46,582 bases of DNA from Chitinophagaceae bacterium (GTDB lineage: Bacteria > Bacteroidota > Bacteroidia > Chitinophagales > Chitinophagaceae), in contig SCVJ01000049.1 of the NCBI GenBank assembly GCA_004322425.1, forward strand, positions 1-46,582, given 5' to 3'. Below are positions 7,586 to 16,448 of this stretch, piece by piece; position 1 is the first letter of the stretch; each line of letters starts with the position of its first letter. The notes below the pieces were generated by a model, which ran no database searches, was not told the DNA's origin, and saw nothing but the letters and a program-made list of their open reading frames with translations. The position numbers and the translations under genes were made by a program.

Positions 7586-8530
7586 TTAACGCAGCAATAA
7601 CTCGCAGGGTTTTAAACCTGTATGTTTTTTAAACGCAGTAGAAAAATGTGAAATTGAGGAATAGCCTAGCAAAAGAGAAACTTCTGTAACACTCAACCCC
7701 TTTTCATACAATAAATATTTGGCGTGCTCCATCCGCTGGCTTTGGTAAAAATCGAAAATGGTGGTTCCGAAAAGTTCTTTAAACCCTTTTTTTAAATAGC
7801 ACTCGTTAATGGCCACTTTTCGGCTCAATGCTTTTATCGTTATAGGTTCGCCAATATGTTCAATTAATATTTCTCTGGCTTTGGTAATTTTTTCTCGGTC
7901 GGCTTCATTAGCTAAAAATTTGAAGTTAACTACATCTACTTCTTTGTCGCCCAACATACAATCGAGACTGTAAAGCAAGAGCATTTGCGTTTGTGCATTG
8001 ATGAAAATATTTTCCAAACTACCCGAATACTCTTGGTTCAACAATGACTCCAAAACCCGTTGCGTTTTAAAACACATCGGAATTATTTTAGTAAAGGAAG
8101 TGCGATACTTAAAATTTAAAATATCTGTTGAAAAAATTTCATTCCCTTTTCTGGATTTTACAAACTGAGATAAGTGAGTGGGAGAAAACCGAAAACTCAA
8201 TACATCCACACTTTCTACTTTTTCCAAACAATTTTTTGAAGCACTATACTTACACAAATCACATTCCTTATCTTTTTGACGACAATAGATATTTCCGGAA
8301 ATACAAAACTTTAGCTCTAAAAAACTTTCTCTTGGTTTTGACTTTTCATAATGATAGGCCAACATTCCTGTATTCTCAATACTCCATTTACTGTTTTGCT
8401 GGTATCTTTTAATGATATATTGAACCGATCCTGGTGTTATTTGCTCTTTTTCTTGAAGCAAAACAAAGCTTCCCTTCATTACAGGCTGCTTACAAGCAAT
8501 GGCTAAAATATCGTGTGAGTTCTTATTCAT
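7586..8530 (-). CDS. AraC-family transcriptional regulator with a Cys cluster
   Basis: This is a 314-residue cytoplasmic regulator. The last 100 residues are an AraC double helix-turn-helix, with ITIKALSRKVAINECYLKKG, then LSVTEVSLLLGYSSISHFST and FKKHTGLKP. The N-terminal sensor half contains four closely spaced Cys (residues 83, 90, 93 and 101, pattern C-x6-C-x2-C-x7-C), which could hold a metal, a cluster or heme. The reading frame stays open to an ATG at 8590. However, a TATTTTTG -7 element (8538-8545) with a TTT -33 exactly 19 bases upstream lies inside that extension, so the ATG at 8530 is chosen. Its position suggests control of the downstream iron and envelope genes. Confidence 0.8.
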   Translation of the reverse strand: MNKNSHDILAIACKQPVMKGSFVLLQEKEQITPGSVQYIIKRYQQNSKWSIENTGMLAYHYEKSKPRESFLELKFCISGNIYCRQKDKECDLCKYSASKNCLEKVESVDVLSFRFSPTHLSQFVKSRKGNEIFSTDILNFKYRTSFTKIIPMCFKTQRVLESLLNQEYSGSLENIFINAQTQMLLLYSLDCMLGDKEVDVVNFKFLANEADREKITKAREILIEHIGEPITIKALSRKVAINECYLKKGFKELFGTTIFDFYQSQRMEHAKYLLYEKGLSVTEVSLLLGYSSISHFSTAFKKHTGLKPCELLLR

Positions 8531-8537
8531 TTCACTG

Positions 8538-8567
8538 CAAAAATACATGCCAATTGCTTGCTTTAAA
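8538..8567 (-). promoter_or_regulatory. Probable promoter of the AraC-type gene
   Basis: On the minus strand TATTTTTG (8538-8545) matches TAnnTTTG exactly, and TTT at 8565-8567 is 19 bases upstream in the -33 position. The expected transcription start is only a few bases before the ATG at 8530, implying a very short leader. This site argues against the longer start at 8590. Confidence 0.5.
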
Positions 8568-8606
8568 TACTTCACACAAAAAAACCCCATATTTGTCTTG
8601 AAAATT

Positions 8607-8614
8607 TAACTTTG
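8607..8614 (+). promoter_or_regulatory. -7 element of the lpxA promoter
   Basis: TAACTTTG is an exact TAnnTTTG match 32 bases before the lpxA ATG, in the short divergent region shared with the AraC-type gene. No clear -33 TTTG is seen at the right distance. Confidence 0.45.
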
Positions 8615-8645
8615 CACGGTTCCCCCAAAAAGGACTTCTTTAGTA

Positions 8646-9452
8646 ATGATTCATCCGCATACTTATATTCACCCCAATGCAAAATTGGCACCCAACGTAA
8701 AAGTTGACCCCTATTCCGTTATTCATCAAGATGTTATTATTGGAGAAGGAACTTGGATTGGCTCCAATGTTACGATTATGGAAGGCACTAGAATTGGTAA
8801 AAATTGTCGCATTTTTCCGGGAGCCGTAATAGCAGCCATACCACAAGATTTGAAATTTCAAGGTGAATATTCGCAAGTTTTTATTGGAGATAATACTACT
8901 ATTCGTGAATTTGTTACAATTAACCGTGGCTCCATGGACCGTGAAAAAACAGTAATCGGCAGTAATTGCCTCATCATGGCTTACTGTCATATTGCACATG
9001 ATTGTATTGTTGGCAACAATTGTATATTAAGTAATAGCACACAAGTAGCTGGTCATGTTACCATTGGCGACTGGGTAGCTTTGGGAGGAATGAGTGCAGT
9101 GCATCAATTTACAAATATTGGGCAGCATTGTTTTATTAGTGGAGGTTCGTTGGTGTCAAAAGATGTGCCTCCTTATATCAAAACCGCCAGAAATCCGCTT
9201 TGTTATGCCGGTGTAAATTCTATTGGTTTAAAAAGAAGAGGATTTAGTGTAGAAAAAATAAACCATATTTTAGATATCTATAGAGTATTGTACAACAAAG
9301 GAATGAATACAACTCAAGCTCTTGAGTTTTTGGAAGAAGAGTTTGACGCAACGGATGAGCGAGACGAGATTGTAACTTTTATCCGCGAATCAAACCGCGG
9401 CATTATTAAACGCTTTACTAAAAACGGAGTGGATGAGGATATTGCTCACTGA
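8646..9452 (+). CDS. lpxA: Acyl-ACP--UDP-N-acetylglucosamine O-acyltransferase
   Basis: LpxA transfers an acyl chain from ACP to the 3-OH of UDP-GlcNAc, the first step of lipid A synthesis, in the cytoplasm. The 268-residue protein has the left-handed beta-helix of hexapeptide repeats (about 1-185) and the catalytic block AYCHIAHDC (His118 by homology with the E. coli catalytic His). An alpha-helical tail with VEKINHILDIYRVLY closes the protein. Length is normal for the family. In many Bacteroidota lpxA follows lpxD-lpxC/fabZ; those genes are not here. The gene overlaps the following ABC ATPase gene by 20 bases, so the two are translationally linked. Confidence 0.95.
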   Translation: MIHPHTYIHPNAKLAPNVKVDPYSVIHQDVIIGEGTWIGSNVTIMEGTRIGKNCRIFPGAVIAAIPQDLKFQGEYSQVFIGDNTTIREFVTINRGSMDREKTVIGSNCLIMAYCHIAHDCIVGNNCILSNSTQVAGHVTIGDWVALGGMSAVHQFTNIGQHCFISGGSLVSKDVPPYIKTARNPLCYAGVNSIGLKRRGFSVEKINHILDIYRVLYNKGMNTTQALEFLEEEFDATDERDEIVTFIRESNRGIIKRFTKNGVDEDIAH

Positions 9453-10053
9453 TGCCGGCAAACGCTTCAATAGAGAATGGATCTTCCGTCATCTTAATTA
9501 CGAATTTTCTATTGGCAATTCCTATGCTATAATCGGACCAAATGGATCGGGAAAATCTACACTATTGCAATTATTATCCGGAGGTATGGAATTTAGTGAA
9601 GGCACAGCTTCTTGGCAATTACAAAATGGTCCAATAGAAAATGAAACTGTTTATACGCAAGTCTCCATTTGCGCACCGTATTTAGAACTTATTGAAGAAA
9701 TGACCTTATTAGAATTTCTTTCATTTCATCAGCAATTCAAACCTTTTTTAGCAGGAATCACAAAAGAATATATTATTAAATTGATGGGATTGGAGAGAGC
9801 GGCTAACAAGCAAATTCGATTTTATTCTTCTGGTATGAAGCAACGCGTTAAATTGGCTCAAACAATTTTTTCTAACTCACTATTGGTTTTATTGGATGAA
9901 CCTTGTAGCAATTTGGATACGGCAGGCATTCAGCTATACCATAAACTCATTAACGAATATTGCCAATATCGCTTGCTGATAATTAGTAGTAATGAAGAAG
10001 CAGAATATAGTTTCTGTAAAAACAAAATAAATGTCAGCGATTATAAAAGTTAA
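9433..10053 (+). CDS. ABC transporter ATP-binding protein
   Basis: This is a 206-residue stand-alone ABC ATPase. Walker A is GPNGSGKST near residue 37, the signature SSGMKQR is near 132, and Walker B LLVLLDEP is followed by CSNLDTAG. Its start lies inside the end of lpxA (20-base overlap, different frame), and the stop abuts the convergent ald stop. No permease gene is adjacent, so its partner must be elsewhere. It could serve lipid export or another envelope process given its coupling to lpxA; the transported substrate is unknown. Confidence 0.8.
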   Translation: MRILLTDAGKRFNREWIFRHLNYEFSIGNSYAIIGPNGSGKSTLLQLLSGGMEFSEGTASWQLQNGPIENETVYTQVSICAPYLELIEEMTLLEFLSFHQQFKPFLAGITKEYIIKLMGLERAANKQIRFYSSGMKQRVKLAQTIFSNSLLVLLDEPCSNLDTAGIQLYHKLINEYCQYRLLIISSNEEAEYSFCKNKINVSDYKS

Positions 10054-11268
10054 TTACCATTGACTGGCAATCAGCAAATTCAAATCGGTATATTTTAAAT
10101 TAAATCTCTCGCTTAAGTAAAAATTTGTCAGCGCACCTCTGAATAAATAAGTACTGCTCCGAAGATGGATTTGATGCCAAATTAACTTTTCAAACCCACT
10201 GTCTTCTCCGGCTTCAATCAATAAAGGCATTAAAACATTATTAATTGCTTGGGATGCCGTTCTTGCAAAACCAGAAGGTATATTGGGCACACAATAATGA
10301 ATGACTCCGTACTTTACAAAAGTGGGGTTTTGATGAGTTGTAATTTTTGACGTTTCAAAACAACCTCCTTTATCAATACTTACATCAATAATAATTGAAC
10401 CTTGCCGCATATGGCTAACCATTTCCTCAGTTACAACCAATGGTGTGCCTCCTGTGGTAGATCCTAATGCGCCAACCGCCACTTCGCAAGTTCGTAGTTG
10501 CTTAGCTAACATTCTCGGCTCTAAGATTGAAGTCCACAATCTATGGCCAATATTATTTTGTAACCTTTTTAACCGATACACGCTACTGTCAAAAACTTTT
10601 ACAGATGCACCGAGAGAAAGAGCAGCTCTAGCGGCATATTCGCCAACCGTTCCGGCACCTATTATGATAACTTTTGCAGGAGCAATACCGGAAATTCCTC
10701 CCAATAAAATACCTTTTCCATTATTAGCAGAATTTAAATATTGCCCGGCAATGAGTATTACTGCACTCCCCGCAATTTCACTCATGCTACGTACAATTGG
10801 AAAAGTACCGCTATCGTCTTTTAGATTTTCAAATGCAATAGCTGTAATTTTTTTATCCATCATTTTTTTCAACACATCAGCTTTCATGATAGATAAATGA
10901 ATAGGAGAAATAATGGTCTGGTTGAACTGAAGTAAGGGAATATCTTCTTCAATTATGGGAGCTGTTTTTACCAAAATGGCTGCTTTAAAAATATCGGAAC
11001 GATCCAATACAATTTGTGCTCCGGCTTCGCTATACTCGCTATCTAGAAAATGTGAAGCTTCGCCGGCATTGTGCTCCACCATAACTTCATGCCCATTACT
11101 TACAAGCACATTAACTGCATCAGGAGTTAAACCAATTCTATTTTCCTGAAAAGCAATTTCTTTCGGAATTCCTATTTGCAACTTGGCTCCCTTAGCTTTT
11201 ATATCTAATTTTTCTTCTAAGGTTTCGTAATTAAAAGAAGCAGCTATTTTGGGATTTTGCTTACTCAT
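10054..11268 (-). CDS. ald: Alanine dehydrogenase
   Basis: The enzyme catalyses reversible NAD-dependent oxidative deamination of L-alanine to pyruvate and ammonia. At 404 residues it is somewhat longer than the usual ~370, with about 30 extra N-terminal residues before the core IGIPKEIAFQENRIGLTPD. Other marks are SPIHLS, carrying the likely catalytic His, and the Rossmann motif IIIGAGTVGEYAARAAL near residue 200. HYCVPNIPSGFARTAS near the end is a typical Ald/PNT block. It lies 62 bases downstream of tsaE on the same strand. Transhydrogenase alpha subunits share the fold, but the single-chain length and the missing membrane part favour Ald. Confidence 0.88.
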   Translation of the reverse strand: MSKQNPKIAASFNYETLEEKLDIKAKGAKLQIGIPKEIAFQENRIGLTPDAVNVLVSNGHEVMVEHNAGEASHFLDSEYSEAGAQIVLDRSDIFKAAILVKTAPIIEEDIPLLQFNQTIISPIHLSIMKADVLKKMMDKKITAIAFENLKDDSGTFPIVRSMSEIAGSAVILIAGQYLNSANNGKGILLGGISGIAPAKVIIIGAGTVGEYAARAALSLGASVKVFDSSVYRLKRLQNNIGHRLWTSILEPRMLAKQLRTCEVAVGALGSTTGGTPLVVTEEMVSHMRQGSIIIDVSIDKGGCFETSKITTHQNPTFVKYGVIHYCVPNIPSGFARTASQAINNVLMPLLIEAGEDSGFEKLIWHQIHLRSSTYLFRGALTNFYLSERFNLKYTDLNLLIASQW

Positions 11269-11330
11269 TGTTTTTTACTGAATTTCTACGCCGTCTTTAT
11301 GAAATAGTTGGTGCAACTAGCTATATGAAG

Positions 11331-11789
11331 TTAGTTAATTTTTTTTATAACTAACCGCCGCGTTTGCTCATCCACTACTTCTAAAAAAACATATATCGTT
11401 TCATCAGGAAATATAGCAGGAGCCTTGTCTGGCCATTCTACAAAACAAATATGATTTGAATAAAGACAATCCTCCACTCCAGCCCTGATCACTTCTTCTT
11501 CATTTTTTAGCCGATACAAATCGATGTGAAATATTTTTCTGATTTCCCCTGCTTCTATAAATTCATATTCGTTGATGATAGAAAAACTGGGACTGCTGAC
11601 TAAATCTTTTACCTTTTTTACACTACAAAGTGCATGGATAAAACTAGTTTTTCCTGAACCTAATTCACCCTGAAAGGCAACTATTTTTTTATTGCCGACA
11701 AGATCCAAAAACTGAATAGCTGCTTCGTGTATCTTTTCTTTATTGATGATTATTTCCACTTTACAAAGATATTGGCTGATTGGCATCAT
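11331..11789 (-). CDS. tsaE: tRNA threonylcarbamoyladenosine biosynthesis protein TsaE
   Basis: TsaE is the P-loop ATPase partner of TsaB/TsaD in making the t6A modification at position 37 of ANN-decoding tRNAs. The 152-residue sequence has Walker A GELGSGKTSF near residue 41, SPSFSIINEY and FHIDLYRL, which are characteristic of the family, and VEWPD in the second half. The first ten residues (MMPISQYLCK) are not conserved-looking, and a GTG codon at residue 11 is a possible alternative start. It is divergent from the copper ATPase gene and lies ahead of ald on the same strand. Confidence 0.92.
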   Translation of the reverse strand: MMPISQYLCKVEIIINKEKIHEAAIQFLDLVGNKKIVAFQGELGSGKTSFIHALCSVKKVKDLVSSPSFSIINEYEFIEAGEIRKIFHIDLYRLKNEEEVIRAGVEDCLYSNHICFVEWPDKAPAIFPDETIYVFLEVVDEQTRRLVIKKIN

Positions 11790-11819
11790 GCTGTAAAAGT
11801 TAATTTACGATAAAATATA

Positions 11820-11846
11820 TTGGAGGTAATTAATTGGATAATTTTG
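11820..11846 (+). promoter_or_regulatory. Probable promoter of the P1B ATPase gene
   Basis: TAATTTTG at 11839-11846 matches the TAnnTTTG -7 element exactly. A TTG at 11820-11822 lies 16 bases upstream, a little close to the usual 19. The ATG is 34 bases downstream. No copper-responsive CueR or CsoR operator was recognised. Confidence 0.45.
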
Positions 11847-11880
11847 TATAACTCTATTTTTTTCAACTGCAAATAATATT

Positions 11881-13995
11881 ATGGATACAATTCGTTGGAA
11901 AGTGGAAGGGATGGATTGCAGCAACTGTGCATTGCTGATAAATAAATATCTTGAAAAGCAAGGTTTAGAAAATATAAAAATAAATTTTGCTAGTGGAGAC
12001 GTTTCTTTTGAAATCCCCAACGACAACAACAATCTACCTAAAATTGTAACGGGAATTAATGATCTTGGCTATACTATTGCGAACCAATCAAACGCAACAA
12101 ATCTGAGAAAAAAATTCACACTTTCGCATCTACAACGATTTATTTTCTGTTTGCCTTTCACACTGCTATTGATGTTGCACATGATTCCTGGATTACATAT
12201 TCATTGGTTAACAAATCCTTTGGTTCAACTTACTTTAACAATACCTGTGTACGGAATTGGGATGGTTTTTTTTGGAAAAAGTGCTTGGAAAAGTTTGCGC
12301 AACAAATTGCCCAATATGAATGTTTTGATTTCGTTGGGCGCTACTGCTGCTTTCATTTATAGCTTATATGGAACGCTAATTGGTCAACCGGAAAATTTTA
12401 TGTTTTATGAAACAACGGCCACTATTTTTACGCTTGTTTTCATGGGCAATCTGCTTGAAGATTATTCCGTTCAATCAACGCAAAGAGAGTTAAACAAATT
12501 AGCCAAATCACAAAAATTAATGGCGAATATGATTGCTTATGACGATAATCATTACGAACATATTTTTCCAATTGAGAATACACAATTACGAGTAGGCGAT
12601 TTAGTATTAATTAAAAGTGGTGAGCAAATACCCATTGATTGCAAAATACTTTGGGGAGAAGGACAAGTGAATGAATCCATCATCACTGGTGAAAGTATTC
12701 CGGTTTATAAAACAATAAAAGAAACTTTAATTGGAGGAAGTCTGCTTGCAGATGGAACTTTGAAAGCACAAGTAACAGCAGTAGGCAACGATACAGTCCT
12801 CTCTAATATTTTGCAATTGGCAAAGCAAGCCCAAGGCGAAAAACCACCCGTTCAGCAATTGGCCGATAGAATAAGCGCCATATTTGTTCCGGTAGTTTTA
12901 AGCATTGCAGTACTTACTTTTTTCTTTAATCTTTTGATACTTCCAGATTTTACAACTGCATTAATGCGCAGTATTGCGGTTTTAGTAATTGCTTGCCCTT
13001 GTGCTATGGGCCTTGCAACACCAGCAGCTATTGCTGTGGGATTGGGGCGTGCTGCCAAGAACGGAATTCTTTTTCGTAATGCCACAAGCTTGGAATTGTT
13101 TAAAGATTTAAAACAAGTAGTATTTGATAAAACAGGAACTTTAACAACCGGTGAATTTTCAATAGATAAATTTAAACACAACGATGTCTCCTCTGAAGAA
13201 TTCAAACAAATAGTTTTTTCGCTTGTAAAATATTCCAACCATCCTATTTCAAAGTGTATTGCGCGAGAATGGAAAATGAAAAATGAAATTCGTTGGAAAA
13301 AAATTGAAGAAATAAAAGGGAGTGGATTGAAGGGTGAAGATATGGAGAAAAATATTTATGAAGCCGTTTCCTATAAATCGGTAACTAATTTTACAACAGA
13401 TTCTTCGCATAATTTATATGTATTAAAAAACAATACTCTTCTTGGTTGGATTGATGTAAGCGATGAGCTTCGTCCTGAGGCAAAAAAAGTAATTGACTAT
13501 TTGCACAGTAAAAACATTAAAACTATTTTATTAAGCGGCGACAAGTTGGGAAAATGTCAACAGATTGCTCAAAAGCTAGGCATTGATGAAATTTTTGCAG
13601 AGCAAAGTCCAGAACAAAAATTACAAAAAATAACTGCTCTTAATTTACAAACTCCCACGGCAATGGTTGGCGATGGCATTAACGATGCACCTGCACTTGC
13701 AAAAGCTACAATTGGTATTTCCATGAGCGATGCATCACATATCGCTATGCAAACATCCCAAGTTGTACTGATGAATAATGGATTAAATAAATTACCAACT
13801 GCACTGGGTTTGGGAAAGCATACTTATTTGACAATAAAACAAAATCTTTTTTGGGCTTTTGCGTATAACATAGTTGCAATACCTATTGCAGCACTTGGTT
13901 TTTTAACACCCACTTTCAGCGCATTAGTAATGGGGTTAAGTGATGTAGTGTTGGCAATAAATTCCGGTAGATTATTTGTAAAAAAGGTTGTTTAA
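11881..13995 (+). CDS. copA: P1B-type copper-transporting ATPase
   Basis: This 704-residue inner-membrane pump most likely exports Cu(I). One N-terminal HMA domain carries GMDCSNC (Cys13, Cys16). The membrane metal site CPC lies near residues 371-373 (ACPCAMGLATP). The phosphorylation motif DKTGT starts near Asp416, TGES near 270, SNHPIS near 452 and GDGINDAPA near 597. YN-x4-P in the seventh helix fits the copper subgroup. The eighth-helix motif reads MGLSD instead of the canonical MxxSS, so one ligand-region residue differs. No copper chaperone or regulator is adjacent; recQ follows 43 bases later on the same strand. Confidence 0.88.
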   Translation: MDTIRWKVEGMDCSNCALLINKYLEKQGLENIKINFASGDVSFEIPNDNNNLPKIVTGINDLGYTIANQSNATNLRKKFTLSHLQRFIFCLPFTLLLMLHMIPGLHIHWLTNPLVQLTLTIPVYGIGMVFFGKSAWKSLRNKLPNMNVLISLGATAAFIYSLYGTLIGQPENFMFYETTATIFTLVFMGNLLEDYSVQSTQRELNKLAKSQKLMANMIAYDDNHYEHIFPIENTQLRVGDLVLIKSGEQIPIDCKILWGEGQVNESIITGESIPVYKTIKETLIGGSLLADGTLKAQVTAVGNDTVLSNILQLAKQAQGEKPPVQQLADRISAIFVPVVLSIAVLTFFFNLLILPDFTTALMRSIAVLVIACPCAMGLATPAAIAVGLGRAAKNGILFRNATSLELFKDLKQVVFDKTGTLTTGEFSIDKFKHNDVSSEEFKQIVFSLVKYSNHPISKCIAREWKMKNEIRWKKIEEIKGSGLKGEDMEKNIYEAVSYKSVTNFTTDSSHNLYVLKNNTLLGWIDVSDELRPEAKKVIDYLHSKNIKTILLSGDKLGKCQQIAQKLGIDEIFAEQSPEQKLQKITALNLQTPTAMVGDGINDAPALAKATIGISMSDASHIAMQTSQVVLMNNGLNKLPTALGLGKHTYLTIKQNLFWAFAYNIVAIPIAALGFLTPTFSALVMGLSDVVLAINSGRLFVKKVV

Positions 13996-14038
13996 CTTGT
14001 ACCACATTTTCTACTTTGACGAATCGGATTCTTAAAAC

Positions 14039-15946
14039 ATGTCCCCAAATTTTCATGCAATACTAAAGCAATATTGGAAGTTCGATTCCTTTAGGCCATT
14101 ACAATTAGAAATTATTGAATCTATTTTTTCTGAGGCAGATACACTTGCTTTGATGCCAACCGGCGGAGGAAAATCGCTTTGCTACCAAATTCCAACATTG
14201 GCAAAAGATGGACTTTGTTTAGTTATTTCACCGCTTATTGCATTGATGAAAGATCAGGTTGAAAGTCTTCGAAAAAAAAACATAACGGCATTTTCAATTC
14301 AATCCGGAATGCCGCGCAAAGAAATCATAAATATTTTACGCCTAACGACAAACAGCAATTGCAAATTTTTATTTGTATCGCCCGAACGACTGGAAACTAA
14401 TTTATTTAAAGAATACTTACCCGGAATGGGAGTAAAATTAATTGCAGTAGATGAAGCACACTGTATTTCTCAGTGGGGTTATGACTTTCGTCCGAGTTAT
14501 TTAAAAATTGCAGCTATAAGAGAAGTAATCCCACAGGTACCAATTCTTGCACTAACCGCTTCGGCTACCGTAGAAGTACAAAAAGATATTTGCAAAAAAC
14601 TTCTTTTTAAAAAAGAAAAAATATTTTGCCAAGCATTCCATCGACACAATTTATCGTATAGCGTTTTTAACCCTGAATCGAAGAGTAACAAGTTGATTGA
14701 GATATTAAATAATGTTTCGGGAAGCAGTCTTGTTTATTGTCGCAGCAGAAAAAGAACAAAAGAAATTAGCGAATTGCTGCGATTGCAAAATATTGACGCT
14801 ACCTTTTACCATGCCGGAATGACGCCAGAAGATCGAAATACTAAACAAGAAGATTGGATTCAAAATAAAACCAGAGTATTGGTTTGTACTTCTGCTTTTG
14901 GAATGGGTATTGATAAACCCGATGTTAGAACAGTCGTTCACATGGATGTCCCCGATTGTTTAGAAAGTTATTATCAAGAAGCGGGACGGGCAGGCCGAGA
15001 TGGTAAAAAATCTTTTGCTGTTTTACTTTATCAGAGACAAGATATTGATGAGCTCAAGAATATGGCCAGCATACGTTTCCCATCATCAGATGATATAAAA
15101 AAAGTATACCAAGGCATTGCTAATTATTTACAAATTCCGGCAGATAGCGGAGCGGGGCAATATTTTAATTTCGACACAAGTGACTTTTGCAAGAAATTTA
15201 AATTAAACAATGTTACTGTATTGTATGCTTTGAAAGCGTTAGAGCAAGAGGGCTGGCTATCGTACAATGAGCAGGTTTTTATGTCCTCCACTTTACAATT
15301 TACTACCGATAAAAAATCTTTAAACGATTTCGAAAAATCAAATCCCCAATTAGAAAAAACGATAAAAATTATTTTACGTAGTTACGAAGGTGTTTTTGAT
15401 TTTCCGGCTTCCATTTCTGAACTTTTTATTGCCATTCAAACAAAAAAAGATATTTCAGAAATCAAACTGCAATTAGTTCAATTACATCATTATGGGATTG
15501 TATGTTATGTGCCGCAAAAGGATAGTCCACAATTATTCTTGTTGCAAAATAGAATTAAGATAAGTGATTTTTCTATCAACACAACTTCATACCGTACAAG
15601 GAAAAAAATATTTCTGCAACGCGTGGATTTTATTGTAAAGTTCATAAAAGAATCATCCGTTTGTAGAAGTAAGATAATTGGAAATTATTTTGGTGATGAT
15701 ACAATATTAGATTGTGCCATTTGTGATAATTGCATGAGTCGAAAAAAAATGGATTTGACTAAAGAAGATTTTGAAAAAATCAGCAGTATTATTAAAGCTA
15801 CAGTTCAGCATAAATCGATTTCTACAAAAGAATTACTACAACAGCTCAAAGGAATCAAAAAAGAAAAAATTTGGAAGGTGCTTGAATTTCTTCAAACCGA
15901 AAATAAAATTGAGATTGACAAAAGCGGATGTGTGAGTTGGAATTAG
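14039..15946 (+). CDS. recQ: ATP-dependent DNA helicase RecQ
   Basis: RecQ is a 3'-5' superfamily 2 helicase in recombination and replication-fork repair. The 635-residue protein shows Walker A MPTGGGKS near residue 40, DEAHCISQWG near 138, and helicase C motifs FGMGIDKPDVR and YYQEAGRAGRDG. The RQC zinc site is built from Cys in VCRSKIIGNYFGDD and CAICDNC (about 541-564). A C-terminal HRDC domain is not evident; the last ~70 residues are a short helical segment. It follows the copper ATPase on the plus strand and converges with the GroES-like gene five bases away. Confidence 0.93.
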   Translation: MSPNFHAILKQYWKFDSFRPLQLEIIESIFSEADTLALMPTGGGKSLCYQIPTLAKDGLCLVISPLIALMKDQVESLRKKNITAFSIQSGMPRKEIINILRLTTNSNCKFLFVSPERLETNLFKEYLPGMGVKLIAVDEAHCISQWGYDFRPSYLKIAAIREVIPQVPILALTASATVEVQKDICKKLLFKKEKIFCQAFHRHNLSYSVFNPESKSNKLIEILNNVSGSSLVYCRSRKRTKEISELLRLQNIDATFYHAGMTPEDRNTKQEDWIQNKTRVLVCTSAFGMGIDKPDVRTVVHMDVPDCLESYYQEAGRAGRDGKKSFAVLLYQRQDIDELKNMASIRFPSSDDIKKVYQGIANYLQIPADSGAGQYFNFDTSDFCKKFKLNNVTVLYALKALEQEGWLSYNEQVFMSSTLQFTTDKKSLNDFEKSNPQLEKTIKIILRSYEGVFDFPASISELFIAIQTKKDISEIKLQLVQLHHYGIVCYVPQKDSPQLFLLQNRIKISDFSINTTSYRTRKKIFLQRVDFIVKFIKESSVCRSKIIGNYFGDDTILDCAICDNCMSRKKMDLTKEDFEKISSIIKATVQHKSISTKELLQQLKGIKKEKIWKVLEFLQTENKIEIDKSGCVSWN

Positions 15947-15951
15947 ATTCT

Positions 15952-16329
15952 CTATAAGTCCTCTTCTCTTTCCAACATTAAAATTGCACTTTGCGGAATG
16001 ATAAAATATTTTTCGTTTTCATATATCACTTCCGTTGCACCGCTGAGTAAAAAAATGGCGAGGTCGCCTTCTTTTGCTTGCAATGGAACATATTTTACTT
16101 GATCCTCTTCACCTCTCCAAGATTCATCTTCTACTGGTACAGGAATGGCATATCCGGGACCTGTTTTAATAACATAACCCTGCTGCACTTTTTCTTTTTC
16201 TTGAACTCCATGAGGTAAATAAAGTCCGCTCACTGTTCTCTCATCGGGTTTAGAAATTTTTATCAATACCCGATCGCCAATAACAATTAATTTTTTTAAC
16301 CGGTTATCTGGAGTGAGATGGATAGCCAT
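15952..16329 (-). CDS. GroES-like co-chaperonin, long variant
   Basis: At 125 residues this is a Cpn10/GroES-fold protein, longer than standard GroES (~90-100). The N-terminal half has IVIGDRVLIKI and a mobile-loop-like SGLYLPHGVQEKEKVQQG. The middle has an insertion rich in acidic residues (PVPVEDESWRGEEDQVKY), and the end is typical (DLAIFLLSGATEVIYENEKY, IIPQSAILML). No groEL is adjacent, so this is probably a second GroES paralogue beside a normal groESL operon elsewhere. It may cap GroEL for particular clients or work without it; neither is shown by the sequence. Confidence 0.75.
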   Translation of the reverse strand: MAIHLTPDNRLKKLIVIGDRVLIKISKPDERTVSGLYLPHGVQEKEKVQQGYVIKTGPGYAIPVPVEDESWRGEEDQVKYVPLQAKEGDLAIFLLSGATEVIYENEKYFIIPQSAILMLEREEDL

Positions 16330-16395
16330 TACAAAACATTTTTACAAAAGTACAGAAAGGAATACTCTCGCTTTCTTAACAAAATATTAGTACGA

Positions 16396-16427
16396 TTGTT
16401 TCAGTTAGTTCAAATGATTTAACTTTA
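16396..16427 (+). promoter_or_regulatory. Probable promoter of the response regulator gene
   Basis: TTG at 16396-16398 and TAACTTTA at 16420-16427 (one mismatch to TAnnTTTG) are 21 bases apart, and the ATG follows 21 bases later. This is a consensus match only. Confidence 0.4.
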
Positions 16428-16448
16428 TTCGTATAAATAATCATATTT

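Noticed and set aside
10445-10900. Plus-strand open frame of 151 codons opposite alanine dehydrogenase
   Set aside because: It is fully antisense to a clear ald gene, with Pro/Ile-rich sequence and no recognisable motif.
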